From Syngnathus acus (Eukaryota; Chordata; Actinopteri; Syngnathiformes; Syngnathidae), in contig NC_051103.1 in assembly GCF_901709675.1 (NCBI RefSeq), forward strand, positions 6,247,501 to 6,311,500: 64,000 nucleotides of DNA, in the 5' to 3' direction. The notes below the pieces were generated by a model that did no database searches, had not been told where the DNA came from, and saw nothing but the letters and a program-made list of their open reading frames with translations. Positions 22,980 through 56,169 of this stretch are shown in pieces (within the stretch, counting starts at the first letter, position 1; every line of letters begins with the position of its first letter). A program made the translations under genes and the position numbers.

Positions 22980-24375
22980 TGCTATGGCTAGTGTCTGTCC
23001 AAGAAGACGACATGCCCCCTTCACATTTCTGACTGCCCCCTCTTACGTGCATTCCTAGAACCGGCCCTGCAAACAATTGAAGCATGCAACGGTGGTAAGT
23101 ACATGTACATTTTGAAAACTGAAGCACGTACCGTGTGGAAAGATGACTAACATTATTTGCACAAACATTTAATTTTCTACTTTCTGTCTGCAGGTGCAAA
23201 CTCTCAAAACGAGCCCGTCATGGCCGACTGACTTTGTGAGTTTTAAAGTCAACTCTCTCAATCGACTGCTTCTAATTGTCTTCTCATTTCTGTCCACAGG
23301 CCTGCATCTGGAACTGAGGGAACAGGTTGACTGCAAAACGGCAAAAATATTTTTATTAGCAAGGCATCTTGTCAAATAACTTAAGCAAACATTTGTTCTT
23401 TTTCTTTTGTCTGCAGAGTCCAAAATGGCCACCTTGCAGTCCTCTCATGGCTTCATGGGACACTTGCAGGTCTACTCTTGCTCAATTTGCTTGTTAGGCT
23501 GAAAATGTAAAAGCAGAATGGTTGTAACGTTACCGTGTCTTTCAGACCAGCGAGCTGTGGTTGGAGAGACGTCCGGTGCTGCCCTCCATTCGTCACTGGT
23601 GAAACACGCACGCGTCCAAACGTTTGACACGGGTCAAACATTTCAGCATGTTCTTTGTCTTTCTTTTGTCCACCAGGTGGTGCCAAAGGACCTAGCTTCT
23701 GCAGCATGGATCTACTGGTGTGGATCTACAAGGTTTTGAACCTGTGGAATCATCAACCTCTTGTCTGACCTGCTGATTTGCTTGGCATTATTTAAAAGCA
23801 CTTAGGTGCTTTTTTTATGCCTCCCTCTTTCTGCAGAGCAGTTTCCAGTAAGGATACCAGCAGCACTTTGGTGTTATTTACTTATTTACTCAGCTCTAAG
23901 GCAACCTGAGAAGTGAGGCACTTTAAATGCTCCTCATTGCACACTTATCTTTATTCCAATAATTTTTTTTCTCCCATTTTCTGACAGGAAGCAAGGAACA
24001 AAATCGACTTCCCGGGTCATGCAGCAAGGAACAAAATCGGCTTCCTCGTCATGCAGCTTGCAATACTCGGTGCCATAAACAACTCTACTTGCGCACTGGT
24101 ATGTTTCATGCCAAAACATTTTCTGCACAAAAGCTTAGCTTTTTACTTACCGATCTCTTTTTGTCTCAGGTCCAGGCATGGAGTCCCACTGGCCGACCCC
24201 TCGTCCCGCTGGCCGACCCCTCGTCCCGCTGGCCGACCCCTCGTCCCGCTGGCCGACCCCTCGTCCCGCTGGCCGACCACTTCACCACTCGGCAATGAGC
24301 AGACTGCCATTCAACTTGTTACTTTGTTGTGATTGAATGTTTACTCTGCAAAAGAAATAAAGCTTTATTACAAAT
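22980..24375 (+). CDS. Unrecognised spliced transcription unit with a 67-codon ORF (23084-23695)
   Basis: Nine exon-like blocks are each bounded by good splice sites: ?-23094 (donor gtaagt), 23194-23235, 23300-23325, 23417-23469, 23546-23598, 23677-23732, 23838-23848, 23988-24098 and 24170-~24375, with AATAAA at 24356. Acceptors have strong pyrimidine tracts (tttctgtctgcag, ttcttttgtctgcag). Joined, they hold one open frame from ATG 23084 to TAG 23693, in phase through five junctions. It includes the segments RWCKLSKRARHG, MATLQSSHGFMGHLQ and SELWLERRPVLPSIRHW. The protein is basic, has no signal peptide or membrane segment, and matches nothing I know. It may instead be a long noncoding RNA. 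The 5' end lies in or next to the hAT-like remnant. Confidence 0.35.
24186..24285. repeat. 20-bp GC-rich minisatellite
   Basis: ggccgacccctcgtcccgct is repeated about 4.5 times without change from 24191, inside the last exon of the unrecognised transcription unit. A 20-bp period shifts the frame at every copy, so all three frames see the same peptide in rotation. Confidence 0.9.
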
Positions 24376-24559
24376 AATGCAAACTTTCAACTCTTCATTT
24401 TCAAACATCACAACTTAACTTTGAAACAATACAAAATATATTTTCTTTCCAATACAATATTTTTTATATTTTTTTCCCCCCCCTAAAAGATTTCTGGATT
24501 TTTTTTTTTTCTAGTGACATTTTTGAGAAATGGGGTGGGACCACTACTGGAATACTGCT

Positions 24560-24802
24560 TAATGATTGGCTGAGGGCTCTAAAACTGGGTGGAGCAATGA
24601 GAATAAAAGGCTGTGGTTGGCTGAAAAGCGGGCGTAGATATGCAAATGAGGTGCTCTGTGATTGGTTGGATTCTGAGTGGGCGTGGTTTCTTTAAAATGA
24701 AGCAATCTGATTGGTCAGATGTGCAAATGCTGCGTTCTGATTGTCTGGCAGAATGTGGGCGTGGGTATGCAAATTTTGAGCAGAGTCGTGATTGGCCAGG
24801 CT
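24560..24802. promoter_or_regulatory. Cluster of CCAAT-box, octamer and GGGCGTGG motifs
   Basis: Inverted CCAAT words (gattggctg 24563, tggttggctg 24613, gattggttgg 24660, gattggtcag 24709, gattgtctgg 24738, gattggccag 24790) alternate with octamer-like words (atatgcaaatgag 24638, gtgcaaatg 24721, gtatgcaaat 24766) and with gtgggcgtgg (24677 and 24756). The spacing is near 50 bp and the module is repeated 4-5 times. It looks like a promoter or enhancer bound by NF-Y, POU and KLF/Sp factors, or a diverged tandem repeat. No gene start follows that I can name. Confidence 0.45.
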
Positions 24803-24839
24803 GAATTTGGGCAAAGTGGCACTTAGGTTTTGGAAGGCT

Positions 24840-25035
24840 CTTTTCAGCTTGGAGTTGAGTGTTTGTCTTCAGCCACTGAACAGAGCCAAGTGTTTGACTG
24901 CTTCTCTCTGTCTCCACGTGACTCAAAGTGACTGGAATTGTACAATTGCATCACTTTGACTCATGTGCACACAGAGAGAAGCAGCAAAGACTTGTGTCTG
25001 TTGCAGTGACACTCACCTCAAGGCTGAAAACTTGT
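24840..25035. ncRNA. Long imperfect hairpin (candidate miRNA/hpRNA precursor or MITE)
   Basis: Left arm 24888-24943 (aagtgtttgactgcttctc ... gactcaaagtgactggaatt) pairs with right arm 24944-24994 (attgcatcactttgactcat ... agagagaagcagcaaagac), about 46 of 53 positions. Weaker pairing continues outward on both sides to ~24855 and ~25030. No mature miRNA family is recognised. The neighbouring promoter-like cluster is only ~50 bp upstream. No TIR/TSD was found, but a small palindromic transposon cannot be excluded. Confidence 0.4.
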
Positions 25036-28000
25036 GTGGACACTTAGGTATTCAACCAGTGCTTTGCCAATGCAGTGACCACCAAGCATGAAAGACTTCA
25101 AATGAGCACATTTGCTCATAAATCACAAAGACTCGGATTCCACTTGAACAATTTATCGAATAGAAAAGCAGTTTGAAAAGGCCCTGCCTGCATGGAAACA
25201 GATTAAGTGGTTGATGAGCTCAGGTATGATGTCACTTACTTCTCGTGGCAGGCACTAGGGGGTAGGTGAGCACATGCAAACAGTAAAATGGGGAGGTACC
25301 TTTCGAGATATGCAGATGGACGACCAGCAGCCGACGTGGAGCCTCCAGTCTTCAAGTTGGACATGGAAAAACATAGAAAACCAACGTTCAAATCAAACGC
25401 TTTCCTTGATAATCCATTGATTGACAGCCGAGTGAGTGCTGCTTGTGGGCGTGCTAGCTAAAGCTCCACCTCGTGTTTCACGAGAGCTAGCGAGTTCCAC
25501 TGACGTAACGACTAACAATGATTCTCCTTTCATGTCATTGTTTACATGTACGCATTTACATACATACAGCAAGTTTAAGAGCTTGGAAAAAGTTGACATG
25601 ACTCACTCGAAAGCCCAAAAGGTAGCAACCTGAAGAGCTACCTGCTCACTGAAGCGGAAGTGTACGGTAGCCGAGAAAGCTCAATTCAAATGACCAAAAA
25701 GCGCGACTTTGGCAGCCTGCAGAAAAGACACTCCCACATCATGCATACAACACTAGTTCGGATAATATAGTAAACACGCATAAAAAAAAAATGCTCAAAA
25801 CCTAGTTAAAAAAACCGGCCTTGTCAAAAAATAATATTCTGTCATATTGTTTGACTTTCATACAAATTTGTGTTGTACCTTTGATCAAGTTTGACAGTGA
25901 TCGTAAATTATTTAAAATAATTTATATGGGGCAGGTCCGGATTCGTTCCCTCACTGATCCGTTCTCGCGATGAACTGGAAATGCAAATCACTCACTCACT
26001 GACTCACTCACAGATCCGTTCAGTTGGGGAACTGGAAATGCAATTTACGCTTCTGTAATTTTGCTTGACAACATGAACCCAAACAATTCAAAGTATCCTA
26101 TAATGCACAACAGTCACTTACCATGGTGTATATATTTTTTAAATTGTATTCTACTATGCAACAAATCCACAAATATTCATCCAATTAAAATTCAAGTAAC
26201 AAGACAAACTTTGCTGTCATCATGGTGAATGTTAACTTACAACTTTATGGGAACGATCATTTACAAAGTCAAAAAATTGTCAGTGGATGTGTATATAGTG
26301 AATAAACTGCTAAAATGTATATTAAGAAAAAATAGTGTTACCTTTCTCCAGCTAGTTGACCTGTTTGAAAAGAGGAATTTGTCGAAATGCCAGAACTATT
26401 AAAAGGATGAATGGTTGACTGGATACTTTTCACATTCATTAATAATTCATCACAATCATAATAAACACAATCTCCTTTTTCAGAGCATTAAAATAAATTA
26501 AAAACAACAACACATCCACCAAATAACAATTGAATGCCAACCAGGGCTTTAAAAGTCAAATAAATAACATCTGTCTCAAAAATTAAGAAACATAATAATA
26601 AATCCTGGGGGGAACAAAGTTTTGAAAAAGAAGAAACTGTGACAACCATGGGACTAAATCCCTTCCTGTTAAATTAATATTTGCTAAAAATTATGTGAGC
26701 CCTTGAAAATGAAGTTCTACTTAACAAGATTAGCTACCACTGCTATTCAATCTTTGGACTGGGACAGCTACAAATACAGCAAGAGATATTTCATTAATTC
26801 ACATTATTAAAGACTGGTAGTTCTTTTGTCTAGTCTTAACATCTGTAAAGACAAAATGATCACTATTACCTTCAATCGATAAAAATTGTGTTCCTTTTAG
26901 AAATTGGAATGTGAATTAATGCCAACTCCCCGCAACAAGATATTGACAGAGATGACATTGTATGTCTTCAATGAAGTTATTTAGTGTTATTATATTGTAG
27001 TGTAGTTTTCTTTTGTCTACTAAAAAGAACATGGAAAGAAAAGCATTGTAAAATGTGAAAACCCTGTACATCCAAAAGGGTAAAACGGCCCCAAATAGGT
27101 TTAAAAGTCAAACATTATAATGAACATACTGTCATCAGAATGAGTTCAAACTGAAGAAGAAAAACCTCTTTAAAAAAAAAAAAATAAAAAAAAAATAGAA
27201 AATTTGGGTTTTCTTTTCAACTCGGCTAAAATCTAAAGAAATCAATAGGATGATCTTTTTTGTTTTGACCGTCCAATCAGATTCAAGCCTCTTGAAACCA
27301 ACTTTGAAAATGTACACAAAAAAAAAAAAAAAAAAGAAAATGTGCAAAATGCTGTTTAAAGACCTCGGTGCCGCATTGGCCCAACTAGCCCTAAATCTGA
27401 CCTGACTTATTACTTTGTATCTATTTTTAAATCTTCCTTATTATAATGTTTTTAAAGAGATCACATGAGCACAAAATTAGCAAACACATAAATAAAGAAG
27501 TAGTGCGACATTTTGACAATGCTGGTCAGTAACTGAAAAAAGTGATTCATTTAAAGGAGTGACTGACCACCTCACAAGCTGACATCTGTGTTTCGTGCCC
27601 TGCTTCATCTTTAAATGTGCATTTTTTTTCCCGACGTTACTACGCAAAATGTCCTCTTACAGTACAGTACGCAGACACAGTAAGACAGAAAGTAAACAAG
27701 CCAGCTCGTCTCTCTTGTCTCTAAACCTTTCTGTTTCTTCACACGAGCACGCCCGCCATCGCCCCGATTCATCTGCGAACGTCCTGGCCACGAAGCCGCC
27801 GCCGCCGCCGCTGACGTGTGAGCTCTGTTGCGCGCTCCTTCAAGCAAGCAAGAAAATGGGCCACAAAGATGTCATGACGATCTCCATCATTTGTGGACCT
27901 TCCAGTTCTGAAGGATGTGAAGCTTCCACGCCGCCAGGCTGAAGGAGTTGGCGGCAAAGACGTTGGGTCTTTGCTGCCATCTTGTGGGCGTGGGAGACGA

Positions 28001-28270
28001 GGCCTGCGGGTGACATCCCGCCCCCGCTGTACTCTCTGCCATCCATGCCTTCAGTCTCGAGCTTGTGTACCCTTGTAAAAAGGGAGAGTTGTTGAAAGCT
28101 CGCTTTGAGTGTTGGGCAAAATCTGTCAGGGTTAAACGGCCATCCCGACTAACGTAACGTTAACACACGGCACGATACTCGGTGCAAGTTAAGGTTGTTA
28201 GACGACAATGCGGTTGGTACGATACCTCTGCATCAACTCGCCATGCACGGAGCAGAGTGCGATGCGAGGC
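25036..28270. other. Gene-poor AT-rich spacer, likely containing the plce1 3' UTR at its right end
   Basis: I see no exon with homology here. Short A-runs (27172-27196, 27318-27335), a repeated phrase (ctgatccgttctcgcgatga / cagatccgttcagttggg at 25955-26035) and a (GCC)n tract at 27797-27812 are the only features. The part just left of 28271 should be the plce1 3' UTR, but I could not fix a poly(A) site. Confidence 0.5.
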
Positions 28271-50842
<22,572 letters not shown>

Positions 50843-51596
50843 CGCCGACGTGTCGCCACGCTTGTTTCAGAGGCTGAAAAATACAATTTGGTGTTGATGA
50901 CAGTCCAGACTGGCTAACAAACACGTCAGCTGAGATGTTTCCTTTGGTCCTCAATGCAAACACAAGTCTATTCCCAGACGGTGTGTTAAGCAAGCAGTGC
51001 CATTGCAATTATTGACTCCATAAAGCAGCAAAAGGAAATGAGCTCTGCAGAGGAAATGAACTCTGCAGGTTTATGAACGGAGGACGCTCGTGTTTGCCCA
51101 TCTCCAAATAAGCTCTTCATAAAAAGTGATTGAGCAAATATCTTGTAAATGACTTTCATAATACTTACACAGATGATCAGAAGGATCCAAGTCCGATCGG
51201 AAGGCGCCAAAGTCTCCCTTTACATTTGTCAGTGTGGAAACAGAAGCTTATGCAGCTGCACAAAGCGCCTGAGGTGACCTGGGAATTTCCTTGGGAGCAG
51301 GAATGGCTCACGGTCGCAGTTTACGAGGCCAAATGTGAGCTAGGTCCCGGCATGTCGTGGCAGGTCCTGAGGGAGAAACAAAAGGAGCATGAAAATCCCC
51401 AGTTATCAATCACTACAATATAGCTAGCGAAAGCTAGTTGACATTTACAACATTTTTTGTCAGCACCATTGTGTTTTGAGCCTTGTTACAAAAAAAACCC
51501 CAGCCTTATCTACAGAAAGGGAACTCAGGAGCCATTGTAATCAAAACAAGTGAAAAAAATACACGTGAAATTTGTAAAAACAAAAAAAACATAGAA

Positions 51597-51770
51597 TAAT
51601 TTACTCAACAAGCAGATGTACCGTATTTCCCGGATATAAGTCGCTCCAGGGTACAAGTCGCACCAGCCATAAAACGCATAATAAAGAAGAAAAAGACATA
51701 TGAGCGCCCTCTTGCGGTTTAAAGGAAAAATAACATGTGAACTAATATAATGTACTCAACAAGCAGGCTA
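51597..51770. mobile_element. Fish DNA-transposon remnant carrying a CTCF-like site
   Basis: taccgtatttcccggatata and aagtcgcaccagccataaaa belong to a very common teleost interspersed repeat. The phrase actcaacaagcag occurs at both ends (51604 and 51755). On the minus strand 51702-51717 reads ccgcaagagggcgctc, a strong CTCF core, so the element may spread such sites. Confidence 0.55.
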
Positions 51771-53578
51771 GCTAAAGGGTTATGTAATTTAAAAGAAAAA
51801 AAAAAAAAGTTGCGTTAACTGCCAGTCAACTCGATATTGTCATTCAGGAAGCAATACACATTGATTCAAATCAATAAATGACAAAGGCGCGTGGGAGGAT
51901 ATGTACTATGACACCCATGTTGTAACATACTTGACATAGTTCCTTCCTGTTCTCATCATTCTCTGGACTATGATCCAACAATTTGATGTCAAACAACAGT
52001 CCCTCACTGAGATTCTCAAAGTGACCTGATAACTTCGGATGATTCACGCAAGCTAAAAGGTCACCGAAACCAATTCACACTTAAGAATTTTGGGTTGAGC
52101 GTGGCGAGCGTAGGACGTGGGAGTGTCTTTTTGCCTGCGGCGACACTTCCAGTCAACCAATCAACCCACAACAGTTGGAATTTTGCTCTCATGACACTGA
52201 CGAGAAGCTTTCACACTCTGACGGAAGGCCTGCTTTTTTTGCTATCAGCTACACACTGAGCCAAAGCAAACAAAGCAAATGATTCTGCTGGGTAAAATCT
52301 CAGCCTGGAGCCCAAGCGGACACACAAAAACACACAAAATCAGGTCACATGAAGTGACAGGTGCACTGAGCAAGAAACTTGTCCATCCATTCTGCTTAAT
52401 GGCACAGAGGAACATCAATTGCTGGGCCCACACAGAGCAGAGGGAACCATTGTTGGAGAAATTTCATTTGCGTGTGGATACTAACAATGCTCAACAACAG
52501 CTGTGGCCTGACCATTTGAAGTTGTGATCACACCCAATAACCTCACTGATGCAATATGAGTTCAAATCTAAAAAAAAAAAAAAGGGGGGCGCTTGGAAAC
52601 ACTCCCAAATCATTGTTCCCCTCTACAAGAGCTCATAAAAGCCTCTTTTTTTCCCCCTCCCGTCTTTGTTCATGTGCATCATTTCCCCAATTCATCCAAA
52701 TGATGACTCACTGCCTGCTATGCTGAGATTCGGCCCGACCTTGCATCCTGCACGGGAGGTGAGACCCAAAAAGAGGAGAACTGTACAAATGGGGGGTCAT
52801 ATAAGGGAGGGGCAGGATTCCACATGTCTATTGTGTTGTGGGGGACTCAAGAAAAAGGCTTGGGGGTGACAAAAGAGAGACAAAAAACAGAGCTGGGTCA
52901 AGAAAAGGGGGCCTCGTTCCTTAACACTGCTTTGTGTCACTGCACCAAAAAAAAAAGAGGAATGATAATAATAAAACAATGGCAGCAGAGGAGAAGGCGA
53001 GATGAAACCGCAAGCTGCAATGTGCAGCAGGTTGCTTTCAATGTCAACACCGAGCACAAGCAACTTTTCATGCAGCACATATGGCTTTGATTAGAGGGCA
53101 GCAAGAAAGTCGTCAGTGGAAAGAGAGCGAGAGAGGCGCAAAAAGGACTGCAAATGCTCTGTTTACATGTTTGCAAGTGCAAAGTCAAATATGACTCATG
53201 ATGAAGACCACTGGGGTTCCAGCTATCGCATATTTGAAGAAGCATATTTTAAAGTCCAAGCAAATTTCACGAGTGTCAACACAACTGCAGCCATGATGCA
53301 AAACAACCCACAACACTGTTGACCTGCACAAATTCACCATGCATGCAGTTGAACATTTGCAATGTAAAAAAATAATAATCCCATTTTATTCAAATTCCCC
53401 CCCACTAAACTCCAAAATGTGCTCTCAAGTAAATTGTAGCTAAAAACACGACTTCACCTTTCCAGGCTGTTGATGTCAACAAACATTTGACGTGGACACG
53501 CGTCTTAACTATAGCGTCAATGGAGTGCAAAAGCAACGTGTCCGGCAAAAGTTTATGGACGTCGCAGCTCAAACTTAC

Positions 53579-53740
53579 CGACATTTTATCGAGCTAGGAT
53601 CCAGGAAAGTTTGGGTCAGGTGCTGAAGTGTCCAGCGAGTGAGCGTAGTGAAAGCAAAGGTTGATTGAACAGTTTGAGTTCGCGGATGCCTTCAGGGACA
53701 CCTCGGAAATCTTTGGTGCGCAATTGACGCGGTGGCTTCG
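53579..53740 (-). promoter_or_regulatory. plce1: Probable noncoding first exon and promoter of long plce1
   Basis: The minus strand ends a GC-moderate block with aaaatgtcg|gtaagttt (donor at 53578). The next acceptor upstream of the coding ATG is at 50874 (ttgtatttttcag). The ATG at the exon end would read out of frame with plce1 (a short uORF starting MS|PLKQAW), so translation is taken to start at 50842. The transcription start was not located. The intron 50874-53578 holds only a MITE and simple repeats. Confidence 0.4.
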
Positions 53741-56169
53741 TGAATATCTGAAAGCAAAACAAATCTATAGACATTGCATATTGTAATTCGTCTATTATTT
53801 ATTTATCTAGTATTATATCATTTTAATGTGATTTTATTTCAAATCATTACTTTTGTTCATTTATAATATGGACTCTACATACACAGTATATTTACCCTGT
53901 GATACAGCGATGCTTATAAAAATATTTGCAAAATACGATTTTCCTTGCGATCTTCAACCGGGTGCTAGAACATGTACGTGAACGCAGCGTTTCTGTAGTT
54001 ACTGAGCTATGGACAGGAAGACAATAAGTGAGTCTGGTCTAATTGTGCGTGTGTCACCCGTTTGGAATGTCTGGCAAATGCAATTTAGCAACTCACTATT
54101 GCCAGATGTCCATTTTATGCTATATATTAGGTGGCAATTACACTATTGACCTTGTCACTTGGGGTTTGTGCTAATTGGTAGCACTGTATCCAGTCTACAG
54201 TATGTTTGCAAGTTTTATTATTAATTCTTCTGAACTGACGCATGCTTCACGAGTGCTTTCAACAAGGGAGCCTATTTCATTTTGGAAAATTGAGGGATTA
54301 TTTTCCCTCCCTTTCACGCTGATGGGAAGCATGATGCCATGCTGCAGGAATGTGTAATCCCCCTAAAAAAAAAGAACATTAAAGTCCAACAGCACTCCTC
54401 GCCACCAAGTGTGTGTGTGTGTGTGCATTCTTTGGGATTCCCCCACTTTTTGGACAAAGGCAGGTATTTTTTCCCATCTGTCTTTATTCTACACTAAAAA
54501 TGAGCTCAGATTAGAATGACTGAAAAAACAGAGATGGAATAGAAATTTCACCCTGCACATGTATCATTGAAAGGTACAGAAGTTGTTGGATTGGACCAGT
54601 TAGCGGTTGTGGAATTTATGATCACTACAGGACACGATATTGTCTTCAGACGCAACACTGCCGCCATCTCCTGGTCAGTAACGGAAATGTTGCCAGGGTG
54701 CAAATATTGTCGCCATCGCCTGGTCAGTTTGGGAAATGCTGCCAGAGTCTCGTATTTTTGTTTTAGGAATAAGATTTGACAAATTAACTTCTATTTACGC
54801 TTTCTAGACAACAAATGAGAAAATTGAACTGTATTTCGCTTTTGGTATTTTTATATTAAAATAAATTAAATAACGAGCCGTTTTTCTATTTTGCATAACT
54901 GCTTTGTCACTAACTTAAATTTTTTCCCCCCACTTATCTGAACCGGAATATTTGATAAAAGTCTCTGTGCAGGGAGCAGTGTTAATGTGGAATAAAGGGA
55001 GAATAAAAAAAGAAGTTTGCACACGCACACACACAACAATGCATCCAAGGCGTGTGTTATCCTCTCACCGGTCTCGATTGTATTTCTTTTCTTCTTCGTC
55101 TTTTTACCCTTTGTAACCTTTTGGAGGCTTTAGTGTTGGGCAAGGTTTTGTGTTTCACCATTTTATTTTATTTTTTAAACAGGAGAGTCTGTAAAAACCA
55201 AACCATAGCCAAACACATCAGGTATAAATGAATAAGATCATTGGTACTTTATTACTGAACCATGTCAGAAATAGAATCTATTTATATGTAGAAATGGATA
55301 GAATGTCAAAAATGACAGAAATAAATAGAAGTGAAAGCACAACTTCTAACTTTTTTTTTTTTAAAGCTTTTAGCAAATTTAGTTCTTACAGCATTTCAGT
55401 CTATAATTCTTCCAAGGGGCTTTTATGAACCTTCAGTGCAAGTATTGGAACACAACTATTAGTTTATCATTCAATATTTGGGCTAGCTAAACATCTTGTT
55501 TGGTCACGTGCCCCAATTTTTTTTTTTTTCTTTTTTGCCCAAAGCTGCTTCTTTGCAGCCAAGGCACATTTCTAGTTCAAATATCAAGTTACAGTACATT
55601 GCTGTTCACATATGTTTTGGTAGAGGGAATTAATTCTTCCAGTGGTTAATTCAAGCGATCCCTGAGAGAACCCTACTACACGTAAACCGAGAAATGTAAC
55701 AAAAAGCTCCATACGTGCTTAAAATAAAATGTTTAAGGTGTAGGAATTCAATTGTTAGCAATTCTGATTGTGTGGAATTGAATCGACAAACAAAAACACC
55801 ATCCTGAGCTTAAGTGCTAAAACTGCTGGTGCGCATCATGCTGGGTTTCTTATTCACGTCTTTTTTAAGACTATTTTTGAGGGGGGGGCACAGTGCAAGT
55901 GGTCCTAATGCTGGTTTTGTTTATTTCATTTAGGCTCGACTTTGATAATGCGAGGGATAGCGAGCTAAGGCCGTTCTTAATCAAATCGTTGTTCAGCATT
56001 TTTTGTATTGCACATAATAGACAAAAAGGTGCAAGTTTAGCCTTCTTACTTGATGGTGGGCTCCACCGCTGTAGGTTTGCTTCGTAACAAATAAAGCACA
56101 GAAGGAACAGAGAGCGCTAGCGGATGAAAGCGAAAACAATGAATAGCAATGATACCTAATGACTGGCAT
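53741..56169. other. Intergenic spacer between plce1 and slc35g1, with a 48-bp tandem duplication
   Basis: AT-rich, no exon recognised. At 54652-54748 a 48-bp unit containing gccgccatctcctggtcag is present twice in diverged form (second: gtcgccatcgcctggtcag). The unit includes a YY1-like word (GCCGCCATCT). The slc35g1 3' UTR should occupy the right end, but its poly(A) site was not fixed. Confidence 0.5.

Noticed and set aside
24832-24848. Histone-mRNA-like stem-loop (ggctcttttcagcttgg)
   Set aside because: The 3' half does not pair with ggctct, no purine-rich downstream element follows, and no histone ORF is nearby, despite the octamer/CCAAT cluster upstream.
53500-53740. Start codon of plce1 at the ATG ending the first exon (aaaATGTCG)
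   Set aside because: Spliced to the acceptor at 50874 it reads in a different frame from the PLCE1 protein.
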